Below, piece after piece: positions 8,116 through 19,000 of a DNA stretch of 64,000 nucleotides. Positions within the stretch are counted from its first letter, which is position 1. Each line of letters begins with the position of its first letter. A program made the position numbers and the translations under genes. The notes under the pieces are model-generated. The model saw only the letters and a program-made list of their open reading frames with translations, did no database searches and had not been told where the DNA came from. The DNA comes from Formosa sp. L2A11 (GTDB taxonomy: Bacteria > Bacteroidota > Bacteroidia > Flavobacteriales > Flavobacteriaceae): NCBI RefSeq assembly GCF_009796865.1, contig NZ_CP047028.1, positions 1,612,001-1,676,000 on the forward strand. Direction: 5' to 3'.

Positions 8116-10677
8116 TTATAATTCGAAATTTTGATTAACCAATTGCTTTTGTTGGTACGAATGATTAAAGTAAGTGTCTGATATAGCTAAAGACATTTCA
8201 TGAAGTAAATCGCTTAATTCTGTTAAAGCGTCGTCTAGATTTTGTCTTATTATAGTGTCTGAACTTAATTCAGACAAGGAGTCTATATTTAAGTTCTGAA
8301 TTTTAGTGTTCGCTGCCGAGATAAACTTTTGGCAATCGGTTGTTTCTCCTAAACCTTCAGGATGTGGTAATCTATCTATGTCTTTTTGTATACGTCTTAA
8401 TTGATAAGTTAACGATTTTGGATATCCTTTATCTAATAATAGCAGATTAATTACATTTTTTGTACTTAAATAAGATCGGTAACTGTACCTGTAAATATTT
8501 AAACTTTCATGACTATTTAGTACTGCCTCTAAAATTTCGTATTGAGGTTGTTCGTTATAATTTACAACTAAAAGAGAACGACATTTAGCAATATTCATCA
8601 TGGATTGCTCGGTTTGTAAACCAATAAAATACAAGAGTAAACCTTGTTCTACCATAATGCTCTCTTCAATAAGTGCCATAAAAGCGATAAGTCTTGTAAT
8701 AATCTTATCTAATATTTTTATAAGCGATTGAATTGTGCTTTTTTCATCGGCTTGATTTACAAATAGTTTCCAATTTTTCTGAATACCATCAAAAACACGC
8801 CACATGTCTTTAGACCATAAATTACGTAATGTATAATATGAGTTATTAAAACTAGAAAGTGTTTGCGCAAAACTTCCTATTCTATCTGAATCTATCATAA
8901 TTGATAGAATCTCTTTTAACGGATTGTTTAGTGCAACTTTTCCTTTTTCTCCTACAAAACCAGGAAACGTAAAAGTAAGATGTGTTACAGATTTTAATAA
9001 ACAAACTAAGCTTTCAGATTGCTTTTCTTGCTTGTTATATTGTTCGTTACTCATCTTATTTAAAACGGTACGTAAATAGCGAGCAGTTACTAGTGCTCTT
9101 CCTAAATAACGTCCAGACCAATATAAGTTTTCGGCCGTGTTACTTGGTAAATCATTAATGCCTGGAATTGAAATTTTACCAGTGTTATTCCATGAATAAT
9201 TCTGAATATTAGTTTGAGGCTTGTCTGTAACAACCCAGAAATCTTTACTTACACCGCCACGATGATTTGAAACAAATAAGTCTTCGCGTTCTGCAGCAAC
9301 TCTTACTAAACCACCAGGCATAACAGAATATCCGTCGTCTTTGGCTATAGAAAATGTTCTACACATAACCTTACGAGGCTCTAATTTGCCTTTCACAAAA
9401 TCTGGAGCTGTAGAAAATATTATTTTTTCCTGAGCTACAAAAACATAAGGATTCGTAATGATTTCTTTTTTTAACTTTTCTAAGTCTTCTTTTTCTAAAA
9501 ATTCGCAGAAAACAATGCTTTCTCTATTAGATTTGTCTATACGTTTTAAAACTAAATTTGTTAGATTCTCTAAAACATAATCGCGTTCCTTTTTCTGTCC
9601 GCACCACCAAGAACCTATTTGCGGAAGAATTAAATCTTCTTTAAAAAAGTATTTGCATATGGCACTCATAAAAGGTATGAGTCCTGAGTTTTCTAAAATT
9701 CCGCTTCCTATTGGGTTAACTATTGTAACATGTTGTTCTCTTACTACATCAAGTAATCCTGCAACTCCTAAATAAGAATCTTCACGAAGTTCTAAAGGAT
9801 CCATAAAAACATCGTCTACACGTCTTAAAATAACATCGACTTGTTTTAACTCTTTTAAGGATTTTAGCCAAACTTTTCCATCTCTTACAACCAAATCGTT
9901 CCCTGTAACTAAAGGATAACCTAAAAAAGACGACATATAAGCATGTTCGAAATAGGTTTCGTTTAAAGGGCCAGGTGTAAGAATAACAATGTTTGGATTG
10001 TCTTGATTTTGAGGTGCCGCATCTAAAAGCATTTTATTAAAATCGGCAAAGAAAGATGTTGGCGGTTTTACATGAATGTCGTTAAAGACATCTGGTAAAA
10101 TACGACTGGTTGCATATCTGTTTTCTAACGCATAACCCATTCCCGAAGGCGCTTGTGTTCTGTCGTTAACAACCCACATACGACCATCTGGTCCACGAGC
10201 TAAATCGGCCGAATGAATTAATAAATTCTTAGCTGTTTTGTATTGAATCTGATCGCATTGTCTTAAAAAACCACGATGCGCATAAATAACCTCAAGCGGA
10301 ATAATTCCGTTTTTAATAAGCTCACGCTTACCATATATATCTTTTAACGTTAGGTTTAATAATTCCGAACGTTGTTGCATTCCCTTTTCAATTGTTTCCC
10401 ATTCTTTTTCGTGAATAAGAAAGGGAACAATGTTTAATTGCCATGAGCGGTGCATCCCTTTTGGGTCGTTGTAAACATTATAGGTTACACCGTTTTCGTC
10501 CATTAACCAATCCATTTCATCTTGCTTAGAGATTAAGGTTTTGGTGTCCATTTGGGTTAGATTACTTAGTAATTTTTTCCAATTCGGATTAACAGACTTA
10601 TTTGATTTAAGAACTTCGTCATAATTTTTAAAATCAGAAAAATAGTTCTTAAATAATGTGTTTTTATCAATCGGCAT
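8116..10677 (-). CDS. Circularly permuted ATP-grasp protein fused to alpha-E domain
   Basis: An 853-aa fusion of two proteins that are often separate. The first ~490 residues match the circularly permuted ATP-grasp family (DUF404/407), with typical blocks GMGYALENRYATSR, RRVDDVFMDPLELR, NPIGSGILENSG and a late MPGGLVRVA. The remainder, from about NLYWSGRYLGRA onward, is the helical alpha-E (DUF403) domain. ATP-grasp enzymes join a carboxylate to an amine using ATP, so a peptide-ligase role is predicted. Alpha-E has no proven function. The gene is followed after 2 bp by the small transglutaminase and preceded after 7 bp by the DUF2126 protein, so the three are surely co-transcribed. Confidence 0.92.
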   Translation of the reverse strand: MPIDKNTLFKNYFSDFKNYDEVLKSNKSVNPNWKKLLSNLTQMDTKTLISKQDEMDWLMDENGVTYNVYNDPKGMHRSWQLNIVPFLIHEKEWETIEKGMQQRSELLNLTLKDIYGKRELIKNGIIPLEVIYAHRGFLRQCDQIQYKTAKNLLIHSADLARGPDGRMWVVNDRTQAPSGMGYALENRYATSRILPDVFNDIHVKPPTSFFADFNKMLLDAAPQNQDNPNIVILTPGPLNETYFEHAYMSSFLGYPLVTGNDLVVRDGKVWLKSLKELKQVDVILRRVDDVFMDPLELREDSYLGVAGLLDVVREQHVTIVNPIGSGILENSGLIPFMSAICKYFFKEDLILPQIGSWWCGQKKERDYVLENLTNLVLKRIDKSNRESIVFCEFLEKEDLEKLKKEIITNPYVFVAQEKIIFSTAPDFVKGKLEPRKVMCRTFSIAKDDGYSVMPGGLVRVAAEREDLFVSNHRGGVSKDFWVVTDKPQTNIQNYSWNNTGKISIPGINDLPSNTAENLYWSGRYLGRALVTARYLRTVLNKMSNEQYNKQEKQSESLVCLLKSVTHLTFTFPGFVGEKGKVALNNPLKEILSIMIDSDRIGSFAQTLSSFNNSYYTLRNLWSKDMWRVFDGIQKNWKLFVNQADEKSTIQSLIKILDKIITRLIAFMALIEESIMVEQGLLLYFIGLQTEQSMMNIAKCRSLLVVNYNEQPQYEILEAVLNSHESLNIYRYSYRSYLSTKNVINLLLLDKGYPKSLTYQLRRIQKDIDRLPHPEGLGETTDCQKFISAANTKIQNLNIDSLSELSSDTIIRQNLDDALTELSDLLHEMSLAISDTYFNHSYQQKQLVNQNFEL

Positions 10678-10684
10678 TAATCAT

Positions 10685-13600
10685 TTATTTTTTTCTTAAA
10701 TCTAGAGTATAAGGGAACTCAGAATTAACCGGTTGCTCCTCGTATTTATACTTTCTAGAACTGCCGTGAATTTCGACATTTCTACTCGAATTATTATCAT
10801 CTTGTTCAATTTTTTCTACTTCAAAAATTTCGCCTTGAGTGTGTCCTATGTCCCAGAAACGGTTAATTCTCCTAGATTCAGCTTCATAGCTATTAACCGG
10901 ATATGTTTCGTAAGATCGTCCTCCTGGATGTGCAACAAAATATGTGCAACCTCCAATGGCACGTTTGTTCCAAGTGTCAATAATATCGAATACTAAAGGT
11001 GTGTCTACATCTATTGTTGGGTGTAATGAAGAATGCGGATTCCATGCTTTATATCGAATACTCGCTACAAATTCTCCTTTTACACCTGTATTGTTTAAGT
11101 TTATTTTTACACCATTACAGGTTAATACGTAGCGCTCTTCTGTGAAATGAGAAACTTTAACTTGAATACGTTCTACAGAAGAATCTACATATCTTGCGGT
11201 TCCTCCGCCAGTCATTTCTTCACCTAAAACATTCCAAGGTTCTATTGCTGCACGTAATTCTAAATTAATATTGTTTATTTCAACCATACCGTGAAGTGGG
11301 AATCTAAATTCGAAGAACGGATTAAACCAGTCTTCTTTAAATTTGTATCCAGCTTTGTTAAGTTGTGTAACAATGTCTTTTATGTCTTCTCTAACGTAAT
11401 GTTCTGTTAAGAATTTATCGTGTAATTCTGTTCCCCAACGCACTAAATCATGCTCGTAAGGTTTTTTCCAGAACCAGGCAACAAGTGTTCTTACTAATAA
11501 GTTTTGCATTAAACTCATTTGTGGATGCGGAGGCATATCAAAAGCACGTAATTCTAAAATTCCTAAACGTCCAGAAGATGAATCTGGAGAGTATAATTTA
11601 TCGATACAAAATTCTGCACGGTGTGTATTTCCTGTTAAATCGGTTAATAAATGACGGAATAATCTGTCTGTTAACCAAAATGGAACTTTACCACTTTTTG
11701 GAATCTGGCTAAATGCAATTTCAAGTTCGTATAGGTTTTCCATACGAGCCTCATCAATACGTGGCGCTTGACTTGTGGCACCTATAAATGCTCCAGAAAA
11801 TAAATAAGAAAGTCCTGGATGGTGTTGCCAAAAAGTTAGTAAACTTCGTAATAAACTTGGTTTACGTAACAATGGGCTATCTTTAGGCGTAACGCCGCCT
11901 AAAGTAACATGGTTTCCTCCACCGGTTCCGGTGTGTTTACCATCTAACATGAATTTTTCTGTTCCTAAACGCGACTCTTTTGCAAGTCTGTAAAGGGTTA
12001 ATGTGTTGTTTGTAAGTTCTTTCCAGTTTTTAGCAGGCTGTACATTTACTTCGATTACACCCGGATCTGGAGTAATTTTCATAGACTCTAAACGGTTGTC
12101 TTTTGGCGGATCGTAACCTTCTAAAACAACAGGGATATTAAGTTCTTTTGCTGTAGATTCTATAGAAGCGACTAGATCTAAAAATATTTCAGCAGTATCT
12201 AAAGGCGGGAAAAATAAATGCATTTTACCTTCTCTAACTTCTGCACATAAACCTGTACGGATAAAAAAGTTAGATGTGTCTTTAGAAATACCTTCCTCTT
12301 TAACCTTATTAGAACGTCTTAAGACAATGTTCTTATAACTTGGAAGTTTTTTCTTTTTTGAAAAATTATCGGGTTCCTGTTGTGGAAATTCTCCAAATTC
12401 AGGATCTCTAAGCAACGAATCTAGAGGTAATCTTAGTCCGATAGGAGAGTTTCCTGGAATTAAAAATAAATGTTTACGTCTAAAACTCCATGTGTTAGAA
12501 TACCAAGTATCTGCTGTGTTATTTAGTGGTAATACATGCCCGATGGCTTTAGATTTTCCGTCTTTAAGGATTTGCTTTAATTTGTCTTTAACTAACAAAG
12601 CACCATCATCTACAGTCGGGTCTACATCAATAGGTAATTTACCTTCTTCCCACATAAAGTAAAACGCATCTTCGTAAGCGGGAATGATGTGTTTGTCTGT
12701 AATGTCTAATTTTTGGGCTAAGGTTTTTAAAAATAATTTAGTTGCATTTTCAGGCAACACGGGATTATTAGAGAATAGAGATAATAAATTTTTATTATGC
12801 CAGATTTTCTTACCGTCTTTTCTCCAGCAAAGTTCTATTTGCCAACGCGGTAGTGGTTCTCCTGGATACCATTTACCTTGCGCTTGGTGTAAAACACTAC
12901 CATTATCGTATTCGTCGTATAATTTAGCAGCTAAATTTTTTGCCAATTCACGTTTATGAGGTCCATCTGCGGCTGTATTCCATTCTTCAGATTCCATATC
13001 GTCTATAGAAACAAAAGTAGGTTCGCCACCCATGGTTAATCTTACATCGCCTTTTTCTAGTTCTTTTTCAACCTTAAAACCTAGTTTGTAAATGGCTTTC
13101 CATTGCTCTTCGGTGTATGGTTTAGTTACTCGTGGAGATTCAAAAATACGTTTTACAGAATTTTCAAATTCAAATTCAGTTTCACAAATATCTGTCATTC
13201 CAGAAACTGGTGCAGCACTTTCAAAAGAAGGTGTACACGCTAATGGAATATGTCCTTCTCCTGCTAATAATCCTGAAGTGGCATCGAAACCAATCCAACC
13301 TGCACCAGGAAGATAGACTTCGGCCCAAGCATGTAAATCTGTAAAATCTTCTTCCGGACCAGAAGGGCCATCTAGGGATTTTTCATCAGATTTTAATTGT
13401 ACTATATATCCAGATACAAATCGTGCACCAAAACCTAAGTGACGTAAAGTTTGTACAAATAGCCAAGCGTAATCACGACAAGAACCTGTTCTGTGGTCTA
13501 GCGTTTCTTCGCAAGATTGTACCCCAGGATCCATCCTGATGTTATATTTTAAATATTCATAAATTTTCTGATTGATGTCAATTAAAAAATAAATGGTTTT

Positions 13601-14017
13601 TCTAGGTGTTGTATCAATCGTTTTTAAGAAATCTTCTAGAAGCTGACCTCTTTCTGTGATTTCTAAATATGGAAGAAGTTCCTTTTTTGTAGTCTCAGAA
13701 TATTCAAACGGATATTCTTCTGCACTTTCTTCAACAAAGAAATCAAACGGATTTATGGTCTTTAAATCGGCTATTATTTCTACCTCGACAGTTAATTCTC
13801 TAGTTTTTTCAGGAAAAATTAATCGTGCCATATAATTTCCGAAAGGGTCTTGTTGCCAGTTAAAAAACTGTTCCTCGGGTGTAATTTTAATAGAATATGC
13901 TTCTATTGGTGTACGACTATGAGGTGCGGGACGTAATCTAAAAATGTGGGGAGATAACGACACCAATCTGTCGTATTTATATTTTGTTTTGTGTGTAATT
14001 ACTATTTTTAAAGCCAT
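10685..14017 (-). CDS. Transglutaminase-DUF2126 protein
   Basis: An 1110-aa protein. Residues 1-90 are the bacterial transglutaminase N-terminal domain. The transglutaminase core follows, with C180 (GSCRDYAW), H229 (DLHAWAEVY) and D245 (IGFDATSG). From about residue 300 the protein is DUF2126, a large domain distantly related to the glutamine-synthetase-like ligase fold. Conserved blocks include LTMGGEPTFVSIDD, VEVNVQPAKNW, HTGTGGGNHVTLGG and LRAFDMPPHPQMS. I start at the ATG at 14017 (MALKIVITHKTKYKYDR) and not at 14038, which adds MSLTGLF before the conserved first strand. It is the first gene of the operon. A role in peptide ligation or modification is inferred. Confidence 0.92.
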   Translation of the reverse strand: MALKIVITHKTKYKYDRLVSLSPHIFRLRPAPHSRTPIEAYSIKITPEEQFFNWQQDPFGNYMARLIFPEKTRELTVEVEIIADLKTINPFDFFVEESAEEYPFEYSETTKKELLPYLEITERGQLLEDFLKTIDTTPRKTIYFLIDINQKIYEYLKYNIRMDPGVQSCEETLDHRTGSCRDYAWLFVQTLRHLGFGARFVSGYIVQLKSDEKSLDGPSGPEEDFTDLHAWAEVYLPGAGWIGFDATSGLLAGEGHIPLACTPSFESAAPVSGMTDICETEFEFENSVKRIFESPRVTKPYTEEQWKAIYKLGFKVEKELEKGDVRLTMGGEPTFVSIDDMESEEWNTAADGPHKRELAKNLAAKLYDEYDNGSVLHQAQGKWYPGEPLPRWQIELCWRKDGKKIWHNKNLLSLFSNNPVLPENATKLFLKTLAQKLDITDKHIIPAYEDAFYFMWEEGKLPIDVDPTVDDGALLVKDKLKQILKDGKSKAIGHVLPLNNTADTWYSNTWSFRRKHLFLIPGNSPIGLRLPLDSLLRDPEFGEFPQQEPDNFSKKKKLPSYKNIVLRRSNKVKEEGISKDTSNFFIRTGLCAEVREGKMHLFFPPLDTAEIFLDLVASIESTAKELNIPVVLEGYDPPKDNRLESMKITPDPGVIEVNVQPAKNWKELTNNTLTLYRLAKESRLGTEKFMLDGKHTGTGGGNHVTLGGVTPKDSPLLRKPSLLRSLLTFWQHHPGLSYLFSGAFIGATSQAPRIDEARMENLYELEIAFSQIPKSGKVPFWLTDRLFRHLLTDLTGNTHRAEFCIDKLYSPDSSSGRLGILELRAFDMPPHPQMSLMQNLLVRTLVAWFWKKPYEHDLVRWGTELHDKFLTEHYVREDIKDIVTQLNKAGYKFKEDWFNPFFEFRFPLHGMVEINNINLELRAAIEPWNVLGEEMTGGGTARYVDSSVERIQVKVSHFTEERYVLTCNGVKINLNNTGVKGEFVASIRYKAWNPHSSLHPTIDVDTPLVFDIIDTWNKRAIGGCTYFVAHPGGRSYETYPVNSYEAESRRINRFWDIGHTQGEIFEVEKIEQDDNNSSRNVEIHGSSRKYKYEEQPVNSEFPYTLDLRKK

Positions 14018-14308
14018 AAATAATCCAGTTAAAGACATTACAATTTAAGTGATTTTTATGCGATAATTTCAAGATCTTATGAAAAATAATAAAAGATTGT
14101 AAATTGTATATTAATAACAATAGTTAAATGATGTATTTATAATTTTTTTATATGTTTTTTGTTAAATAGTATTTATGTCTGCTTTTTAATTTAAATAAAG
14201 CAATGTAAGGTGTTAATATTATAGCGTTTTGTTTTTATTTTAAAGGCTGTTTTCTTTGTTTAAGGAGTTTAACGATGTCTTTCGTTTTTAGGTGATATTT
14301 CTTAAAGA
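14018..14308. other. Intergenic region without a recognisable gene
   Basis: 291 bp of very AT-rich DNA upstream of the minus-strand operon and downstream of the PBP4-type gene. No ORF with recognisable content, no TAnnTTTG box on the minus strand and no clear terminator hairpin were found. The operon promoter should lie here but was not identified. Confidence 0.6.
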
Positions 14309-15607
14309 TTAATAGCTGTCTCTTAAGTATTCGAAAATTTGTTGCATGCGTTTTTTTACTTCTGTTGTAGGGGTTCTGTAGTGGTTATTCATAAAACTAA
14401 AAATTAATGTTTTTCCAGATTTAGTTATTAAAAATCCGCTTAAGCAATAATTGTTTCCAACAGTTCCGGATTTAGCGTAAATATAGGGTTCTGGATTTCC
14501 TGCATACCAATTTTTTAGGGTTCCAGATTGTCCGCCTACAGGGAAGAAACTTAATAAGCGCTCACGCGGAATTGTAGCATATAATTTTGATAATATTTGC
14601 ACGAAAGAGAGCGGTGAAAATAGGTTGTATCTGCTTAATCCGGAGCCATCAACCCAACGCGGTTTTTGTTTTAAATCGTTTAAATAATCATCTAATATAT
14701 AGTTTCTAACTAATGCGGTATTTAAGGTGTCTGATATTGTGCTCGATGCCATAACTAGCATTTGTTCGGCAAGAAAATTGTCGCTTTTGTGCATCATACG
14801 TGTGTAAAGAGAGTCGGATGGAATGCTATAGGCTATTTCTGGAGTAGATGTAAATGCGGTGTTGGTAAAGCTAACTTTTCCTGGCAGTACATCTTTCCAA
14901 AGATTTTTAGTGGTTAAACTGTCAAATACAATAGGGATTTCTACAGCACGTGTTTTTGTAGTGTCGTAATAAAAAATATTTTTGTTGTATAGACGACTTA
15001 TTTTTTTTGTTTTTTGAAAAACACTGTCTTTAAAGTATTCTGGATTAACGTCTAATTTATTAGTATTAGAAAGACTCAGTACGTTTCCATACATGGGGAA
15101 GCTTGTACGTTCTGGACTATAATATGTATCGTAATCTTCCCAAGCCCATCCTGGTCCAAATTTATCATCGGCAAACGTGTTTTTTATAATCTTTACATGT
15201 TTGTAATTTGCAGCCCATTTTAGTGCTGTACTATCTTTAAAATAAGGATGTAAAAATGTAGGGTTACCAATTCCTTTTATAATTAGGGTGTCTTCTAGTT
15301 TCTCGTAATAAAAAGCAGGAACGCTATCTTTTAATAATGTTAAGGCACTAAATAATGTTGCAATTTTTGTGTTACTGGCAGGAATAAAATATTTTTCTGC
15401 TTGGTGCTTATAAATAGTGTCGTTTGTTTCTGGATCTAAAACCATGATTCCTGTAAACTGATTGTCATAAAGAGGACTAGAAATGGTTTTGGTAATGGCT
15501 TTATTTGTTTTCGCAGATTTACAGCTTAGTGTTATTATAGATATAATAAAAATGAAAAGTATTTTAAACGTAATCGTTTTTAAGTTGAAATTAGAAATGC
15601 GACACAT
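14309..15607 (-). CDS. D-alanyl-D-alanine carboxypeptidase/endopeptidase, PBP4 type (S13)
   Basis: A 432-aa penicillin-binding protein of the DacB/PBP4 family, which trims or cuts peptidoglycan peptides. The three serine-transpeptidase motifs are present: SxxK at S78-K81 (ASNTK), a SGLSRYN box in the middle and KSGT at K379. The N-terminus has a hydrophobic stretch ending in LSC (C29), a lipobox. The residues after it (CKSAKTNK) are basic, without the acidic surface-export signature, so a periplasm-facing lipoprotein is likely. The gene lies divergent to SusC/SusD pair 1, whose other flank holds a dipeptide epimerase, so a link to murein-peptide use is possible. Confidence 0.92.
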   Translation of the reverse strand: MCRISNFNLKTITFKILFIFIISIITLSCKSAKTNKAITKTISSPLYDNQFTGIMVLDPETNDTIYKHQAEKYFIPASNTKIATLFSALTLLKDSVPAFYYEKLEDTLIIKGIGNPTFLHPYFKDSTALKWAANYKHVKIIKNTFADDKFGPGWAWEDYDTYYSPERTSFPMYGNVLSLSNTNKLDVNPEYFKDSVFQKTKKISRLYNKNIFYYDTTKTRAVEIPIVFDSLTTKNLWKDVLPGKVSFTNTAFTSTPEIAYSIPSDSLYTRMMHKSDNFLAEQMLVMASSTISDTLNTALVRNYILDDYLNDLKQKPRWVDGSGLSRYNLFSPLSFVQILSKLYATIPRERLLSFFPVGGQSGTLKNWYAGNPEPYIYAKSGTVGNNYCLSGFLITKSGKTLIFSFMNNHYRTPTTEVKKRMQQIFEYLRDSY

Positions 15608-15713
15608 ATGTATTATTTTAAGTAAAAATGCGAATAGATTTAATTGAATTTATCTTGAAATATAAATGTAATAAACATTAATAGGACACGTTTTTTAGAA
15701 AACTAGAGCTTTA

Positions 15714-15721
15714 TAATTTTG
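15714..15721 (+). promoter_or_regulatory. Candidate -7 box for susC/susD pair 1
   Basis: TAATTTTG fits TAnnTTTG. A T-rich TTTT lies 19 bp upstream (15691-15694), an imperfect -33. Confidence 0.4.
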
Positions 15722-15759
15722 CCGTTTTTTTGCGATAGTTTCTTAAATATTGACGTTTT

Positions 15760-15773
15760 TAACATTAATGTTA
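15760..15773. promoter_or_regulatory. Perfect palindrome TAACATTAATGTTA
   Basis: A perfect 14-bp palindrome between the candidate promoter and susC pair 1. It shares its half-site with the palindrome at 15988-16006, which suggests a repressor or activator operator. Confidence 0.4.
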
Positions 15774-15987
15774 GGTTAAAATTAAGTTTTAAAGTAATAA
15801 ATATGCAGGTGTTAGTCATGTTTTATTGTGTTCTTTTTTTAGTTTTTTATGAAAACAATATTTGTTTGTTGTTTAAGGTGTCTTACTCTAGGATATCTTT
15901 ATTGTAAGTCTTTGTTTTTTGATAAATATGTAGAAGTTGGAAGGTTTTGGTGATTTTGGCTTTTGTTAGATGTGTTATTACTGAATT

Positions 15988-16006
15988 TTATGTTAATTTA
16001 ACATAA
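15988..16006. promoter_or_regulatory. Palindrome TTATGTTAATTTAACATAA upstream of susC pair 1
   Basis: Two perfect 9-bp arms around one central base, ending 18 bp before the susC start codon. It could be an operator or an RNA hairpin over the translation start region. Confidence 0.45.
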
Positions 16007-16024
16007 CAATTAAAACAACCAAAT

Positions 16025-19000
16025 ATGAGAAAAACACATATGCTTTCTTTTATTGTCTTTTTTACATCGATGTTTTCATTTCTTTTTGCTCAAAACATTG
16101 AAGTAACAGGGACTGTAAAAGACGACAATGGTATGCCTTTACCTGGTGTAAACATTTTATTAAAAGGAACAGCTTCCGGAACCTCAACAGATTTCGATGG
16201 AAATTATAAGATTAAAACAAATCCAGGAGATGTTTTATTGTTTTCTTTTTTAGGTTACGAAAAATCAGAAAAAATAGTTGAAGGTTCAACTTTAAATGTA
16301 ACGTTAGTTACGAGTGAAGGTGAAGCTTTAAATGAAGTTTTAGTTACTGCCTTTGGTATAGAAAAATCTTCTAGAGAATTAGGGTATTCTGTGTCTAAAG
16401 TTGAAACTGCAGATTTAGAATTGGCAGGACAATCTAATGCTGTAGCCGCACTTCAGGGGCGTGTTGCAGGATTGCAAATTAGCCAAACATCTGGTTCTTC
16501 AGGTGGAGGTGTAGATATTTTAATTCGTGGAGTTACTTCTGTAAATCCAGATAGAAGTAATCAACCTTTAATTATTGTAGATGGTTTAGCGCTAAATAAC
16601 GATACATTTTCAGGAGATGTTCTTCCAAGTTCAGGGTCTAACTCACCAAGTAGTTCAGAGCAATTTTCATTTTCAAACAGAGCTACAGATATTAACCCAG
16701 AAGATATTGAAAGTTATAACGTATTAAAAGGTGCAGCAGCAAGTGCTTTGTATGGTGTAAGAGCATCTAATGGTGCAATTGTAATTACAACTAAAAGAGG
16801 TAAGTTAGGAAAAGCGAGAGTTAATATGTCTGCGTCTACTAGTTTTAAACAGATTCGTACAACTCCAGATTTACAAAAAACATATAGAGAAGGATATAGT
16901 GGTGCGCCTAGAACATTATATACTCCGGAAACAGATAGTGGTTTTACAAGATTAAGAGAAGGGAATTTAACTTCTTTTTATTCTTGGGGACCAAAGTATA
17001 GTGACGATTCTTATACTATGGATGATGGTACTATTGTAGATTTAACAGGAGATAAGTTTTACGATCCTTATAATTTATTTCAAACAGGAGTAAACACACA
17101 ATTAAACTTTAATATTAGCGGAGCTACAGAACGTATGGATTATTTCTTTTCTGTAGGGAATAATAGTGAAGAAGGTGTGTTGCCAAATACAAATTACGAC
17201 AAAACAACATTTAGATTTAAAAGTGGTTATAAAGTAACCGATAACTTTAAAGTGAATACGTCTATATCATATACTAAATCTGGTGGTTCTAGAGGTAATG
17301 GAGGTGATAAGTCTGTATTTAGTTCACTGTCTTATTATTCAGCAACATTCCCAATTAATGATTATATAAATGCAGATGGAACACAAAGAAATTATTCTTT
17401 TGGTATTATCGATAATCCAAGATATGTGTTAGAAACAAGTCCGTTATTAGACGATGTTAATAGATGGATAGGTAATGCAACATTTAATTGGACACCTCTA
17501 AACTGGTTGACGGTTACTTATGCGGCGCAAGTAGATAATTATTCTGATCAAAGAAATCGTTTTGTATCTCCATATATAGATGCCGGCGCTGGTGTTGGTG
17601 GTTTTATTGTAAATCAAAATATTAATTTTTTAGGCTTAGAGTCTAACCTTTTAGTAGCTATGGAAAAAGAGTGGAACGATGATTTTAGAACAACGCTTAC
17701 TGTAGGTAATCAAATTTCTGATACTAAAAGAGATTATACTTGGCAACGCGGAGAAACACTAAATGTGCCAAGCATTAACGAAATCTCTAACACTATAAAT
17801 ATGTATGCGGGAAAATCTATAGAACAATTACGTAATGTAGGTGTGTTTGGAGAATTAAAAATGGACTATCGAAATAAGTTGTTTTTAACCGTTACAGGTA
17901 GAAACGACTGGGTGTCTACTTTACCAACACAGAACAGATCGTTTTTTTACCCTTCTGTAAGTTTAGCTTACGATATTCATGATTTAATTACAGAAGATAC
18001 TAGTATTTTTAGTTTTGGAAAATTAAGGGCATCTTGGGCAGAAGTAGGTAAAGGGCCTTTATTTGGTCAAGTAGGACATTATTTTGTGTCTGACGATAAT
18101 TTTCCTTTTAATGGTGCCGGAGGATATAGGTCTAGTACAGAGTATGGTGATGTAAATATGATTCCAGAACGTAACCAATCTCATGAAATAGGAGCAGATT
18201 TACGTTTCTTTAATAATAGATTGCGTATAGATTATGCATATTATAAAACACGTGTAAAAGATCAAATATTTACTGTTGCTGCTGCGTACTCATCAGGATT
18301 ATCTGGTGTTGTTAGAAATGCAGGAGATTTTGAATCTTTTGGGCATGAATTATTAGTTGGGTATGATATTATTAGAAACAAAGACATTAAATGGGATGTG
18401 GTTTTTAATTGGGCGACTAACGAAGGAAAAGTGTTAGAGTTACCAGACGATATAGAATCATTAATTTTTGCAGATTCAGGTTTTGCAGGAGTGACTTCAG
18501 AAATTCGTGAAGACGGTACTATGGGAGATATGTATGGTTATAAATGGACTTATGTTGATGGTCAACGTTATATAAACGCAGATGGTTTACCTGTTGTAAA
18601 TACAGATGAACGTGTTAAAGTAGGAAATGCATTTCCAGATTTTACAACCTCTTTAGGAAGTAATTTTAGTTATAAAGGTTTTGGATTTAATGTTTTAGTT
18701 GAATGGAAAAAAGGTGGAGATTTATACGATGCTGGAAGACGTAATGGTTTAAGAAACGGTATTCTAAAAGAAACAGAATTTAGAGATGAATTTACTGTTA
18801 TGGACGGTGTTATGGACGATGGTGCTGGCGGATATGTTACAAACACAACAGCAGCTTACATCGATCAGGATTACTACAGAAGTAGTGATAATTACAACCG
18901 TGCATCTGAGGTCTTAGTACAAGATGCATCTTGGGTAAAATTACGTAGCATTGGGTTAAGTTATGATGTTAAAGGTGCGTTATTGAATAAATTAAAAATG

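Larger units (their letters stand above)
15608..16024. promoter_or_regulatory. Divergent intergenic region between the PBP4-type gene and susC pair 1
   Basis: 417 bp with no convincing gene. A frame at 15719-15907 is low-complexity and Phe/Leu/Val-rich with no homology signature. The region holds a candidate promoter box and two palindromes sharing the half-site TAACAT, listed separately. If that promoter is used, susC carries a leader of about 300 nt. Confidence 0.6.

Noticed and set aside
15719-15907. 62-aa frame before susC pair 1
   Set aside because: Begins with a non-ATG codon over the candidate promoter; Phe/Leu/Val-rich translation of T-rich DNA without recognisable features.
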